A DNA stretch of 64,000 bases from Cyclobacteriaceae bacterium (GCA_026129485.1 JAHCHY010000007.1:62001-126000), one strand, 5' to 3'. Counted from the first letter of the stretch, positions 32,691-42,627 are shown. Translations and numbers: made by a program. Notes: generated by a model from the sequence alone, not told the origin.

Positions 32691-35600
32691 ATGCGAGCTC
32701 TAACCTCAGCTTTTTTCTTTCTGATTCTGTCGGTAACTATTTTCCACTGCGCACAGCCCCCGGCCGATTTAAGAACCAGACAGTTAAATCCGTCAGAAGC
32801 GGCTCAACTTGCGCAAGCCATTCAAAAAACCGTAGCTCCGCAGGTTGATTCCGGGCTGGTGCTCACCCTGTGGGGCAGCGATTCGCTCGTGGCCGACCCG
32901 GTGTCCATCGATATTGACGATATGGGAAGGATTTACTACACCCGCACCAACCGGCAAAAGAATTCCGAGTTTGACATACGCGGGCATCAGGATTGGGAGA
33001 TCGGCTCCATTCAACTGCAAACCATTGAAGACAAGCGTGCTTTTTTAAAGAAGGTGCTCGCCCCTGAGCTTAGTGATAAAAATACCTGGCTGGCCGATCT
33101 GAATGGCGATGGCTCGCACGATTGGCGCGACCTCACCGTACAGAAAGAGCATGTCTATCGCATTGAAGATACGGATGGCGATGGCGTGGCCGACAAATCG
33201 CAATTAGTAGTAGAAGATTTTAACGATGAAACAACCGATGCGGCCGGTGGTGTTTTAAAGCATGGCGATGATTTGTTTGTAGCTATCGGCCCCGACCTGT
33301 GGCGCATTCAGGAAAACAAATGGGGGCTTGCCGAAAAGAAAACATCGCTTTCGCATGGCTATGGCATTCATATCGGCTTTGGCGGACATGGCATGTCGGG
33401 CATTGAGGTTGGGCCCGATGGCCGCATTTACTGGCAGATCGGTGATATTGGTTTTAACGGAGCCGGCCCGGACGGTAAAAAGTATGAGCACCCCAACAGT
33501 GGTGTGATCGTGCGATCGGAACCCGATGGAAGCAACTTTGAAGTGTTTGCGTATGGCAATCGTAACACACACGAGTTTGTTTTTGATGAGTACGGAAACA
33601 TGATCAGCGAAGACAACGATGGCGATCATCCCGGTGAAAGCGAACGCCTGGTGTATGTGGTTGATGGCGCTGATATAGGCTGGCGTACTAACTGGCAGTT
33701 TGGCAAATACCGCGACCCTGACAATAACACGTACAAAGTATGGATGGATGAGAAAATGCATATCCCGCGCCATGAAGGACAGCCTGCATATATTCTGCCC
33801 ACCATCAAAAACTTTGTAAACGGCCCGACCGGGATGTTGTATAACCCGGGCACAGCGTTAGGTGAAAGATTTAAGAATACATTTTTCATTGTTGAGTTTG
33901 TCGGTAACCCGACCAGGTCGGGCATTCATGCTTTTAAGCTGAAACCCAAAGGTGCTTCATTTGAGTTTGTAGAATCCAGGATGATCTTAAGCGGAGTGCT
34001 GGCTACAGGTATTGATTTTGGCCCGGATGGCGCTTTGTATCTGAGCGACTGGATTGAAGGCTGGGGAACGAAAGATTACGGTCGCATCTGGAAGTTAGAC
34101 GTGAATAATCCTGACAAAGCCGTTCGCGCGGAAACTGAAAAATATCTTCGTGATGATTTTTCAAAATATAAACCGGATGCGTTGGGCGAATTGTTAAAAC
34201 ATGCGGATATGCGCGTGCGACAGAAAGCACAGTTTGAGCTGGCATCGCGTAAGCAGGCTGAAATTTTCAAAGCATATCTCAGTCAGAAAGAAAACCGGTT
34301 AGCGCGTGTGCACTCCGTTTGGGGCTTGAGCCAGATAGCGCGAAAGGATATAGCTGTTGCGGATAACCTGGTTCCCTGTTTAAAGGATGAAGATGCGGAA
34401 ATACGCGCACAGGCTGCACGCTGGATAGGCGATGTTCGCTATGCCAAAGCTGCAACCGAACTTGTTCCGTTGCTGAAAGACGAAGCGCCCCGAGTAAAAT
34501 TCTTTGCAGCCGAAGCATTGGGAAGAATAGCATACGAACCTGCTTTTGACGCCCTGATTGAATTGCTGCAATCCAATAACGATACGGATGAATACATCCG
34601 CCATGCGGCCGCTCTGGCGCTTGCGCGGATCGGCAAAGCGGATAAGCTGATGACGTTAAGCAGTCATCCGTCCAAAGCCGTGCGCCTGAGTGCGGTGCTG
34701 GCGTTAAGGCGTTTGCAACATCCGGGTATTGCCATCTACCTGAATGATGTGGATGAGTTTATTGTAACGGAAACCGCCCGTGCCATAAATGATGATCTGT
34801 CCATTCCGGATGCATTGCCGGCATTGGCGGGCCTGTTGAATACAACTTCGTTCGATAACGAGCCGCTCATCCGCAGAAGCATCAATGCCAATCTGCGGGT
34901 GGGTACAGATGCAGCCTTGCAAAACCTGTTAGCTTATACATTGCGCGGAAATGCCCCTGCAGCATTGCGTTCGGAAGCCATCGCAGCGCTGAGCACGTGG
35001 GCCAAACCTTCGGTGCTTGATCGTGTGGATGGCCGCTATCGCGGTGAGATAACCCGTGCGCTTGAACCGGTTCAAAATATTTCCGCCCCGGTTATAACAA
35101 AGCTCCTGACCAATCGTGATGCCGAAGTAAGAAAGCAAACCGTAAAGGCAGCAGGTAAGCTGAAGCTGGACGGAACTGCAATCAACCTGCTGACTGTATT
35201 AAAGAACGATGCAAACACTGCTGTCAGGGTAGAAGCATTGCGTGCATTGGCCGTCCTGAAACATGACTTCATGAAAGATGCCATTACAACAGCCCTCGCT
35301 GATAAAGAAAAGGATGTGCGTGTGGTTGGCTTAGACATGGTTACCCGGCTCGATCTCGATAAGGCTGTAATGGTTAAGTTGTTGGGTGATGTAATCAGCA
35401 CGCGCACAACAGAAGAACGCCAGGCGGCCATCACGGCATTGGGTACATTGCCGCTTTCGTTTACTGAACCTGTATTCCAGAGCTTAGTTCAGCAAATGGA
35501 AAACAAAAAATTACAGCCCGAGTTGCAGCTTGAGCTATCGGAAGCGATTGACAGTACACGGTCTGATCTGTTGAAGAAACGATTCTATACCGCCATCAAA

Positions 35601-36071
35601 GCACAATCTGCGGATTCATTGGATGCGCTTTATGCCGGTGCGTTGTCAGGTGGCGATCCGGGTAAAGGCGGCCGGTTGTTCTGGAGCCATCCTACGGCCC
35701 AATGCATTCGCTGCCATGCGTATGACGATGCAGGAGGAATTGCCGGGCCGCGTATAAACGGTGTGGCAAACAAGCTTTCACGTAAACAATTACTCGAAGC
35801 CTTGATTAAGCCAAGTGCTCGTATTGCGCCCGGTTATGGCATGGTTACGCTGGAGCTGAAATCCGGGAAGAAGGTGATCGGGATTTTACAGGAAGAAAAA
35901 CCGGAAGGCTTTGTGATTAAGCCGGGTGATAAAGCCGATACGCTGATTGCCAGAGCTGATGTGGCGAAGCGAACCGATGCACCTTCCAGCATGCCGCCTA
36001 TGCAATACCTGCTTACCAAACGCGAGCTGCGCGATGTGGTGAGCTTCCTGGCAACGCTTAAAGAGGAATAA
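32691..36071 (+). CDS. PVC-type sugar-dehydrogenase-like / HEAT-repeat / cytochrome c (CxxCH) lipoprotein
   Basis: The 1126-residue protein has a lipoprotein-like signal (VTIFHC, Cys20). Residues about 50-480 form a beta-propeller like PQQ-dependent sugar dehydrogenases (GIHIGFGGHGMSGIEVGPDG, WQIGDIGFNGAGPDG, GIDFGPDGALYLSDW). HEAT repeats occupy about 500-960 (ARVHSVWGLSQIA, AEIRAQAARWIGD, RVKFFAAEALGRIA). A cytochrome c-like domain has CIRCH at 1005-1009 and a possible Met ligand near SSMPPM (1096-1101). This is the large membrane-bound-dehydrogenase/heme-binding type typical of Planctomycetes and also common in Bacteroidota. It probably oxidises a sugar or related compound and passes electrons through the haem. 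Its stop overlaps the oxidase start as TAATG. Confidence 0.88.
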   Translation: MRALTSAFFFLILSVTIFHCAQPPADLRTRQLNPSEAAQLAQAIQKTVAPQVDSGLVLTLWGSDSLVADPVSIDIDDMGRIYYTRTNRQKNSEFDIRGHQDWEIGSIQLQTIEDKRAFLKKVLAPELSDKNTWLADLNGDGSHDWRDLTVQKEHVYRIEDTDGDGVADKSQLVVEDFNDETTDAAGGVLKHGDDLFVAIGPDLWRIQENKWGLAEKKTSLSHGYGIHIGFGGHGMSGIEVGPDGRIYWQIGDIGFNGAGPDGKKYEHPNSGVIVRSEPDGSNFEVFAYGNRNTHEFVFDEYGNMISEDNDGDHPGESERLVYVVDGADIGWRTNWQFGKYRDPDNNTYKVWMDEKMHIPRHEGQPAYILPTIKNFVNGPTGMLYNPGTALGERFKNTFFIVEFVGNPTRSGIHAFKLKPKGASFEFVESRMILSGVLATGIDFGPDGALYLSDWIEGWGTKDYGRIWKLDVNNPDKAVRAETEKYLRDDFSKYKPDALGELLKHADMRVRQKAQFELASRKQAEIFKAYLSQKENRLARVHSVWGLSQIARKDIAVADNLVPCLKDEDAEIRAQAARWIGDVRYAKAATELVPLLKDEAPRVKFFAAEALGRIAYEPAFDALIELLQSNNDTDEYIRHAAALALARIGKADKLMTLSSHPSKAVRLSAVLALRRLQHPGIAIYLNDVDEFIVTETARAINDDLSIPDALPALAGLLNTTSFDNEPLIRRSINANLRVGTDAALQNLLAYTLRGNAPAALRSEAIAALSTWAKPSVLDRVDGRYRGEITRALEPVQNISAPVITKLLTNRDAEVRKQTVKAAGKLKLDGTAINLLTVLKNDANTAVRVEALRALAVLKHDFMKDAITTALADKEKDVRVVGLDMVTRLDLDKAVMVKLLGDVISTRTTEERQAAITALGTLPLSFTEPVFQSLVQQMENKKLQPELQLELSEAIDSTRSDLLKKRFYTAIKAQSADSLDALYAGALSGGDPGKGGRLFWSHPTAQCIRCHAYDDAGGIAGPRINGVANKLSRKQLLEALIKPSARIAPGYGMVTLELKSGKKVIGILQEEKPEGFVIKPGDKADTLIARADVAKRTDAPSSMPPMQYLLTKRELRDVVSFLATLKEE

Positions 36072-37222
36072 TGCCTGCCACGTTTGATGTAATTGTTCTC
36101 GGTGCAGGCTCGATGGGGGCATCGGCTTGTTATTATCTTGCCAAAAGCGGGGTTAAGGTTTTAGGTATTGAGCAGTTCGGCATTCCACATGAGCAGGGTT
36201 CACATGCCGGGCAAAGCCGCATTATCCGAAAAGCGTATTTCGAGCATCCCGATTATGTGCCGTTGCTGGAGCGTGCCTATCATAACTGGAAAGAGCTTGA
36301 AAGTGAAACCAGTTCACAGCTTTATTTTCCTACCGGGCTGCTCTATGCCGGCAAGCCGGGTGGCGTGTTGATTAAAGGTGTAAAAGAATCGGCAAAAAAA
36401 TACAGCATTCAGGTTGATGAATTAAACGCAGGTGAACGTGCCAAGCGTTTCCCGCAATTTAATATTCCGGCTGATTACGAAGTTCTTTTTGAGCCTGATG
36501 CCGGATTTCTGACACCGGAACGTTGCATACTTTCCTTTACAGAACAGGCGATTAAATCAGGCGCGGCCATCCATACACATGAACAATTACTGGAATGGAA
36601 GCAGGATGGAGATAGCATTTCGGTTAGGACAAACAAAAGCAGCTATGCGTGTAAAAAGCTGGTTGTTACAACCGGTGCATGGACACCGCATGTGCTTCCG
36701 GTACTGCAAAAGCACCTTACCGTTACGCGGCAGGTGCTGGCATGGGCCATTCCCAAACAATGGGAACAGTTTTCTTTAGAGAAATTTCCGTGCTGGTTAA
36801 TAGATGATGAAAATAAACCGGGCATGTATTACGGTTTTCCGGTATTGCCTGCATCTCAATTTGGCGGGCCGGTCGGGCTAAAAGCGGCTTACCATTATCC
36901 CGGTCAGGCAACTGATGCGAATTTTGTCAATCGTAATGTTGCACCTGCGGAAGAACAGGAATTGATGCAGGCCGTTAATCGCTATTTGCCTGATGGATTT
37001 AATACGATCCATACATCAAAGACCTGCCTCTATACCAACACACCCGATGAAAATTTTATTATCGATTTTTTGCCGGGTTACTCAAATGTGGTGATAGCGG
37101 CCGGTTTTAGCGGGCACGGCTTCAAGTTCGCCCCGGTGGTGGGAGAGATCTTAAGCGAGCTTTCGATAAACGGTAAAACCAATTTGCCTGTCGGGTTTCT
37201 GAATGCTAATCGCTTTCAATAG
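36071..37222 (+). CDS. solA: FAD-dependent N-methyl-amino-acid oxidase (SolA / monomeric sarcosine oxidase-like)
   Basis: The 383-residue protein opens with the FAD-binding motif VLGAGSMGAS (residues 9-18). SHAGQSRIIRKAY (residues 45-57) is characteristic of monomeric sarcosine and N-methyltryptophan oxidases. Cys319 in SKTCLYTNTPDENFIID matches the cysteine that carries covalent flavin in this family (Cys315 of MSOX), and AAGFSGHGFKFAP is the typical C-terminal FAD block. It oxidises N-methyl groups of small amines to formaldehyde and hydrogen peroxide; the exact substrate is not determined. Its TAATG overlap with the large cytochrome gene suggests joint use. There is no signal peptide, so it is cytoplasmic while its neighbour is exported. 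Confidence 0.88.
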   Translation: MPATFDVIVLGAGSMGASACYYLAKSGVKVLGIEQFGIPHEQGSHAGQSRIIRKAYFEHPDYVPLLERAYHNWKELESETSSQLYFPTGLLYAGKPGGVLIKGVKESAKKYSIQVDELNAGERAKRFPQFNIPADYEVLFEPDAGFLTPERCILSFTEQAIKSGAAIHTHEQLLEWKQDGDSISVRTNKSSYACKKLVVTTGAWTPHVLPVLQKHLTVTRQVLAWAIPKQWEQFSLEKFPCWLIDDENKPGMYYGFPVLPASQFGGPVGLKAAYHYPGQATDANFVNRNVAPAEEQELMQAVNRYLPDGFNTIHTSKTCLYTNTPDENFIIDFLPGYSNVVIAAGFSGHGFKFAPVVGEILSELSINGKTNLPVGFLNANRFQ

Positions 37223-37245
37223 TTTTGAATCACCTAATTTACAAT

Positions 37246-37590
37246 ATGCTTACAAAAACCTGCCCCAAGCTGCCGATGCGCAACAAAATGATTACCAAAA
37301 ATTTTTACCTGAATCAATTAGGGTTTCGCCCGTCAGCTACGGATTACGAGGGTTATCTGATGATTACGAAAGATGAAATCGAAATTCATTTTTTTGAGTT
37401 CCGGGATTTAGACTCCAAAGAAAACTATGGACAGGTATATATTCGTACCAACGATATTGATCAGGAGTTCAATGAAGCGAAGTCAAAGGGAATTAATTAC
37501 ACAAAATTAGAAACCAAACCATGGGGACAAAAAGAGTTTTCTATTCTCGACCCGGACAATAATCTTCTGACTTTCGGGCAATCAGCATAG
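37246..37590 (+). CDS. VOC-family (glyoxalase/bleomycin-resistance-like) protein
   Basis: The ATG at 37246 is preferred over 37225 because the leader in between is non-coding in character. The 114-residue protein has the VOC pattern: KNFYLNQLGFRPSATDYEGYL, MITKDEIEIHFFEFRD, GQVYIRTNDIDQEF, a helix (NEAKSKGINY), KPWGQKEFSILDPDNNLLTFGQ. His and Glu in HFFEF and Glu/Asp in EFSILDPD are candidate ligands. Close relatives are often named bleomycin resistance proteins, which bind rather than cleave the drug; no such role is shown here. It follows the oxidase gene by 23 bp. Confidence 0.8.
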   Translation: MLTKTCPKLPMRNKMITKNFYLNQLGFRPSATDYEGYLMITKDEIEIHFFEFRDLDSKENYGQVYIRTNDIDQEFNEAKSKGINYTKLETKPWGQKEFSILDPDNNLLTFGQSA

Positions 37591-37706
37591 TCAAATACCG
37601 ATGATGTAGCTGTGATTTTTAAAAACGTAATTACGGAAACCTGTGGTGAGAAGCTTTACAATTTTTAGTAACTATTCCATGATAAAATGAATAACCCGTA
37701 ATAATC

Positions 37707-39239
37707 ATGAAAAATACCCCGCTACTCCTGCTTGTGTTTTTACTTATTGCTTGTGGGCAAAAAGCTGGTGCTCCTCTTGAGGTTGCAACCACGCAAAGCG
37801 GGGAAGTGCGGGGCGTATTGAATACCGGCAAAGATGTAGCATCCTTTAAAGGTATTCCATTCGCAGCGCCTCCCATAGGCGACTTGCGTTGGAAAGAACC
37901 GCAACCCGTTAAACCGTGGACGGGAACTTTGCTGTGCGACAGGTTTTCAGCGAGCCCGTTTCAGAATAAGCCGGCTCCATTTGCCATGTGGACGGAAGAG
38001 TTTATTGCACCACCGGAGCCGCTCAGTGAAGATTGTTTGTATTTGAACGTCTGGACTCCTGCCAAATCTGTTAACGAGAAATTACCGGTGCTGATGTGGA
38101 TTTACGGTGGCGGGTTTGTTTCCGGCTCAAGCGCCTGTGCGGTTTACGATGGAGAAGCGCTGGCGAAGGAAGGGATCATCTTTGTGAGCATCAACTACCG
38201 GGTGGGTGTGTTCGGTTTTCTTTCTCATCCCGATCTCACCAAAGAATCAGGCCGGAATGCTTCGGGCAATTACGCCCTGATGGATCAGCTTGCCGCATTG
38301 AAATGGATTAAAGCCAACATTGCTGCATTTGGTGGCGATCCGGATAAGGTTACCATTGCAGGGCAATCGGCAGGATCGTTTAGCGTACAAGCCCTTGTAG
38401 CCTCGCCATTATCCAAAGATTTGTTTCGCGCGGCCATTGCGCACAGCGGAGCATCCATGAACCGGTTCGCTAAAAAGCTGGCCGATGCCGAGAAAGCAGG
38501 AGTGGAGCTTTCGCAAAAAGTCAATTCGACAGATATAAATGCGCTTAGAAAACTTTCAGCCGATAGCTTGCTTAAGCTGGCCAATACTTTTCCTTACGGA
38601 ACATACGTGCCGGTAACGGATGGCTATGTGCTGCCGGACGACATGGGATCAATCTTCCGGAACAAAAAGCACAACGATGTGGCTTTGCTGGCGGGATGGG
38701 TAACGGGCGATGCTGCTCTTACCGGTGAGCCTAAATCTGCCCGGGAATTTGAACAGTGGGCAAGTGAAGCCTATGGCAACCGTAAAGATGAATTTCTGAA
38801 AGCATTTCCGGCTTCTACTGATGAAGAGGCAAAACAATCGCAGGTTAAATTAGGGAACCTCAACTTTGCCGGGTATGCCGATCATGTATGGGCATTGAGC
38901 AATGTGAATAGCAGTTATCTTTACCAGTTCAGCTATGTACCTACCGATAAGCCGGGTTTCCCGGATTACGGTGCATTTCATACGGCTGATGTTCCTTTTG
39001 CCCTTCGCACGTTAGCAAAGTGGAATCGCCCGTGGCAGGATACTGATTATGCCGTAGAGAAAGCTATGTCAACCTATTGGGTAAACTTTGTGAAGACGGG
39101 TAGTCCCAACGGAGCAGAACTACCGGAATGGAAAGCATACAACGCAACTGACCAAAATATTATAGAGCTGAACGAAAAACCCGTTCTGAAACCCGGATGG
39201 TACAAAGCAGAGCTTCAGTTTCTTGAGTCAACGCAATAG
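37707..39239 (+). CDS. Type B carboxylesterase lipoprotein
   Basis: The 510-residue protein has a lipoprotein signal (LLVFLLIAC, Cys16). Type B carboxylesterase motifs follow: FKGIPFAAPPIGDLRW, SEDCLYLNVWTP, the oxyanion block WIYGGGFVSGSS, and the nucleophile Ser221 in TIAGQSAGSF. The catalytic acid is likely in the 320-350 region and the His in YGAFHTADVPF near residue 430. The substrate is not given by sequence. As it stands convergent with, and 23 bp from, the end of the xylan locus, an acetyl- or feruloyl-esterase role on xylan is possible but unproven. The 116-bp upstream gap holds a 10-bp palindrome (CGTAATTACG, 37626-37635). Confidence 0.9.
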   Translation: MKNTPLLLLVFLLIACGQKAGAPLEVATTQSGEVRGVLNTGKDVASFKGIPFAAPPIGDLRWKEPQPVKPWTGTLLCDRFSASPFQNKPAPFAMWTEEFIAPPEPLSEDCLYLNVWTPAKSVNEKLPVLMWIYGGGFVSGSSACAVYDGEALAKEGIIFVSINYRVGVFGFLSHPDLTKESGRNASGNYALMDQLAALKWIKANIAAFGGDPDKVTIAGQSAGSFSVQALVASPLSKDLFRAAIAHSGASMNRFAKKLADAEKAGVELSQKVNSTDINALRKLSADSLLKLANTFPYGTYVPVTDGYVLPDDMGSIFRNKKHNDVALLAGWVTGDAALTGEPKSAREFEQWASEAYGNRKDEFLKAFPASTDEEAKQSQVKLGNLNFAGYADHVWALSNVNSSYLYQFSYVPTDKPGFPDYGAFHTADVPFALRTLAKWNRPWQDTDYAVEKAMSTYWVNFVKTGSPNGAELPEWKAYNATDQNIIELNEKPVLKPGWYKAELQFLESTQ

Positions 39240-39262
39240 CTTCTACCCAAAAACAAGGTCAC

Positions 39263-40669
39263 TTAAAAGCCGAAGTAAGCCTTTGCATTATGGTAGCAAA
39301 TGTCGGACACGATTTTTCCCAGCCATTTTTCATCTTTTGGAAGCTCACCATTTTCCACATCCTGCCCGATAAGATTGCAGAGGATTCTCCGGAAATATTC
39401 ATGGCGCGGAAAGGACAGGAAGCTCCTCGAATCGGTGAGCATTCCAATAAAACAGCTTAAGAGTCCCAGGTTAGACAGTGCATTTAATTGTTTCTCCATG
39501 CCATCTTTCTGATCGAGAAACCACCAGGCCGAACCATATTGTACTTTGCCTTTAACGGATCCATCGTTGAAGTTCCCGATCATCGAGGCGAATACTTCGT
39601 TATCGGCAGGGTTTAGGTTGTAAATAATAGTCTTGCCAAGCTGGTTGGTGCTGTCTAAGTCATTGAGAAATGTAGCCAGCGCAGTTGCCTGCGAAAAATC
39701 TCCGATAGAATCAAAGCCTGTATCGGGCCCAAGCTGTTTCATCATCCGGGTATTCGTATTGCGCAATGCCCCTACATGGAACTGCTGTGTCCAGCCCAGC
39801 TTATGATACATGCGGCACAATTCCGACAGCAGCTTATATTGAAACACAACTGCTTCATCCGGGTTTAACGATTCATGCTTGTTCAGCTTCTCAAAAAGCT
39901 TTTGCGGATTGTAACCCCCGGGGTTACCCGGCACACTGATCCGCGCCAGGCCATGATCCGCCAATCGGCCGCCTGCTTCATGAAAATAGTTCACCCGCTT
40001 CTGGAGCGCCAACAATAAATCATCATAAGATGTTATTTCAATGCCGCTTGCCTGTGCCAGCTTATCCTGGTACCGGAGATATTCGGTAGCGGATGTGAAA
40101 TTGTAAACCTTATCGGGACGGAATGTAGGAAGAACTCTCGTACCGAAATCTGCCTGCGACAATGTACGGTGTGCGTGCAGGTTGTCAACCGGGTCATCTG
40201 TTGTACAGACAATCTCAACGTTCATTCTGGTAAGCAAACTGCGGGTAGAAAACTCCGGTGTTCCCAACAAGGCATTCGCCCGCTTGTAAATTGCATCAGC
40301 AGTTTCCGGTTGCAACAGCTCAGGCACATTGAAGTAACGCAATAACTCCAGGTGTGTCCAATGGTACAGCGGATTCCGAAGCGTGTATGGAACTGTTTTA
40401 GACCATTTGATAAATTTCTCATGGTCGGGTTTGTTCCCGGTAATAAATTCCTCACCTATACCCAGCGTACGCATGGCACGCCATTTATAGTGATCGCCAC
40501 TCAACCAGGCCCGCGTCAGGTTTTCAAACTGCCGGTTCTGCGCAATTTCTTCCGGGGGCAAATGATTGTGATAATCAATTACCGGCAGTGAACAGGCATA
40601 GCCATGATACAGCTTTTGAGCGAAATCACCTTTAAGCAAGAAATTATCTGTAATAAAGCTTTCTTTCAT
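39263..40669 (-). CDS. uxaC: Glucuronate isomerase UxaC
   Basis: The 468-residue protein matches UxaC in length and sequence order: VIDYHNHLPPEEIAQN (His pair of the amidohydrolase-like barrel), TTDDPVDNLHAH, HEAGGRLADHGLARI, MYHKLGWTQQFHVGALRNTNTRM, FSQATALATFLNDLD, MLTDSRSFLSFPRHEYFRR. It interconverts D-glucuronate and D-fructuronate (and galacturonate and tagaturonate) in the cytoplasm. It is the last gene of the xylan locus, 16 bp after uxuA, and handles the glucuronate released by the GH115 and GH67 enzymes. No transporter for free glucuronate lies nearby, so uptake is probably as oligosaccharides or by a distant permease. Confidence 0.97.
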   Translation of the reverse strand: MKESFITDNFLLKGDFAQKLYHGYACSLPVIDYHNHLPPEEIAQNRQFENLTRAWLSGDHYKWRAMRTLGIGEEFITGNKPDHEKFIKWSKTVPYTLRNPLYHWTHLELLRYFNVPELLQPETADAIYKRANALLGTPEFSTRSLLTRMNVEIVCTTDDPVDNLHAHRTLSQADFGTRVLPTFRPDKVYNFTSATEYLRYQDKLAQASGIEITSYDDLLLALQKRVNYFHEAGGRLADHGLARISVPGNPGGYNPQKLFEKLNKHESLNPDEAVVFQYKLLSELCRMYHKLGWTQQFHVGALRNTNTRMMKQLGPDTGFDSIGDFSQATALATFLNDLDSTNQLGKTIIYNLNPADNEVFASMIGNFNDGSVKGKVQYGSAWWFLDQKDGMEKQLNALSNLGLLSCFIGMLTDSRSFLSFPRHEYFRRILCNLIGQDVENGELPKDEKWLGKIVSDICYHNAKAYFGF

Positions 40670-40685
40670 GACAGGCTATGCAGGT

Positions 40686-41849
40686 TTACAGGTTAAGCAT
40701 CCGGCCAATACCCAGTTCAAGGCCTCGCAGCTCGGCAAGCCCTTTCAAACGGCCTATGGCAGAATATCCCGGGTATGTTTTCTTGTTCAGATCATCCAGC
40801 ATCTGGTGGCCATGATCCGGGCGCATGGGTAATGAAGCTTGCCTGCGTTTCATCAGCAGCAAGATTTCTTTCACAATTGCAGTCATATCTGCATCGCCAC
40901 CCAAATGATCGGCTTCAAAAAAATTACCTTCCGCATCGCGCTTCGTATTTCGTAAATGCAAAAAGTGAATATGATCGCCCAGCCGTTGAATCATCCCGGC
41001 AAGGTCATTATCTGCGCGGGCGCCATACGAGCCCGTACAAAAGCACAGGCCGTTTGCCGGAGAAGGAACTGCTTTGAGTAATTCCTGCGCGTCTTGCTCG
41101 GTGCTCACCACACGCGGTAAGCCCAGCATCGGGTAGGGCGGGTCGTCCGGGTGAATGGCCATCTTTATTCCAACCGATTCCGCCACCGGGATAACTTCTT
41201 GCAGAAAATAAAAGAGGTGCTGCTTTAGCTTAGCGGCATCAATATGATCGTATTCCTTAAGCTCCCGTAATACCTGCTGCGGTGTAAAGCTTTCATCACT
41301 GCCGGGTAAGCCCAGCAGGCAATTGGAAAACAAATACTTCTTTTCCTGTTCGGTAGCGGAATCAAAAAAGCTTTTAGCCTTAGCTGTTTCTTCCGGGGTG
41401 TAATCCTTTTCGGCATCCGGTCGCTTCAGCAGGAACAAATCAAAAGCAACAAATGCCGCCCGGTTAAAATACAACGCTTTGCTTCCTACCGGTAACGTGT
41501 ACGAAACATCGGTACGCAGCCAGTCCAGCACCGGCATAAAATTATAGGTGATGACTTTTAACCCGCAGGCGGCTACATGACGAATGCTTGTCTTATAATT
41601 TTCAATCCACTTTTTGTATTCGCCTTTCTGCCTTTTGATATCTTCATGCACCGGCAGGCTTTCAATCACCGTCCAGGTCATACCGGCATCGGTAATCATT
41701 TTTTTTCTTTTGTTGATCTCGTCAACCGACCAGGTCTCTCCAACCGGAATGTGATGAAGGGCTGTTACCACACCGGTACATCCTGCCTGCCGGATGTCGC
41801 TCAGCGTTACCACATCCTGTGGCCCGTACCAGCGCATGGTTTGCTCCAT
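40686..41849 (-). CDS. uxuA: Mannonate dehydratase UxuA
   Basis: The ATG at 41849 gives the standard N-terminus [12 protein letters not shown]; the frame starts at 41858. Family blocks are [76 protein letters not shown] and [10 protein letters not shown]. The His/Cys/Asp ligands of the metal site lie in these blocks. UxuA dehydrates D-mannonate to 2-keto-3-deoxygluconate (KDG). Length (387 residues) is normal. KDG kinase and aldolase are not in the window. Confidence 0.97.
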   Translation of the reverse strand: MEQTMRWYGPQDVVTLSDIRQAGCTGVVTALHHIPVGETWSVDEINKRKKMITDAGMTWTVIESLPVHEDIKRQKGEYKKWIENYKTSIRHVAACGLKVITYNFMPVLDWLRTDVSYTLPVGSKALYFNRAAFVAFDLFLLKRPDAEKDYTPEETAKAKSFFDSATEQEKKYLFSNCLLGLPGSDESFTPQQVLRELKEYDHIDAAKLKQHLFYFLQEVIPVAESVGIKMAIHPDDPPYPMLGLPRVVSTEQDAQELLKAVPSPANGLCFCTGSYGARADNDLAGMIQRLGDHIHFLHLRNTKRDAEGNFFEADHLGGDADMTAIVKEILLLMKRRQASLPMRPDHGHQMLDDLNKKTYPGYSAIGRLKGLAELRGLELGIGRMLNL

Positions 41850-41867
41850 TGTAATCATAAGCGTCAG

Positions 41868-42611
41868 TTAAAACCCAATGGCATTACCGCCATCCACGCG
41901 CAAAATACTACCTGTAATAAAATTCGCTTCATCGCTGGCCAAAAAATATACGGCCCTTGCCACATCCTCGGGTTGCCCCAGCCGCCCCATAGGCGTGCGC
42001 GACAAGACTTTTCTTCTCCGTTCAGGATCTCCATTGAGTGCTTTTGCGGACATTTCTGTTTCAATGAATCCTGGTGCCACACAATTTACGCGAACGCCAA
42101 AAGGCGAAAGCTCCACAGCCAGCGATTTGGTAATTCCTTCTATGGCCGACTTGGATGCCGTATAGGAAACCACAGCCGGAATGCCATACTGCGAGGCCAT
42201 TGAGCTGATGTTGATAATGCTTCCGCTTCCGGATGCTGTCATTCCTTTGGCTGCTTCGCGCGTAAGCGCAAACACGCTGTTCAGGTTGGTCAGCAAAATA
42301 TGCTGAAAGTCTGAATCCGTTACTTCCAATGCATTTTTCTTCTGATTGATCCCGGCATTGTTCACCAGGATATCGACTGAACCATATTTATGAATGACAT
42401 CCTGAACCAAAACCGGGATCTTTTTCAAATCGGTAAGATCAAATGAAATGGCCTCGACACCGTTCCCGATGTTTTTAACAGCAGCATCCAGCTTAGCTTT
42501 ATCGCGACCAATTATAATTGTTCGGATATTGCTTTCAGCAAGCTTCCGGGCTATTGCAAGACCAAGCCCTGATCCGCCACCTGTTACTATTGCTACTTTT
42601 TGCCTGTTCAT
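41868..42611 (-). CDS. SDR-family oxidoreductase, probable D-fructuronate reductase (UxuB substitute)
   Basis: The ATG at 42611 is chosen because it directly precedes the Rossmann motif and clears the GH67 stop. The classical SDR features are TGGGSGLG (10-17), NNAG, Ser137, and the YxxxK pair Tyr150/Lys154 (VSYTASKS). The core is most like glucose/gluconate dehydrogenase or FabG-type SDRs. Between UxuA and GH67, with no UxuB in the locus, the missing step is reduction of D-fructuronate to D-mannonate with NAD(P)H, and an SDR could do it. The role is inference from position; the family is certain. Confidence 0.82.
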   Translation of the reverse strand: MNRQKVAIVTGGGSGLGLAIARKLAESNIRTIIIGRDKAKLDAAVKNIGNGVEAISFDLTDLKKIPVLVQDVIHKYGSVDILVNNAGINQKKNALEVTDSDFQHILLTNLNSVFALTREAAKGMTASGSGSIINISSMASQYGIPAVVSYTASKSAIEGITKSLAVELSPFGVRVNCVAPGFIETEMSAKALNGDPERRRKVLSRTPMGRLGQPEDVARAVYFLASDEANFITGSILRVDGGNAIGF

Positions 42612-42627
42612 AGAATAATTATAAAAA

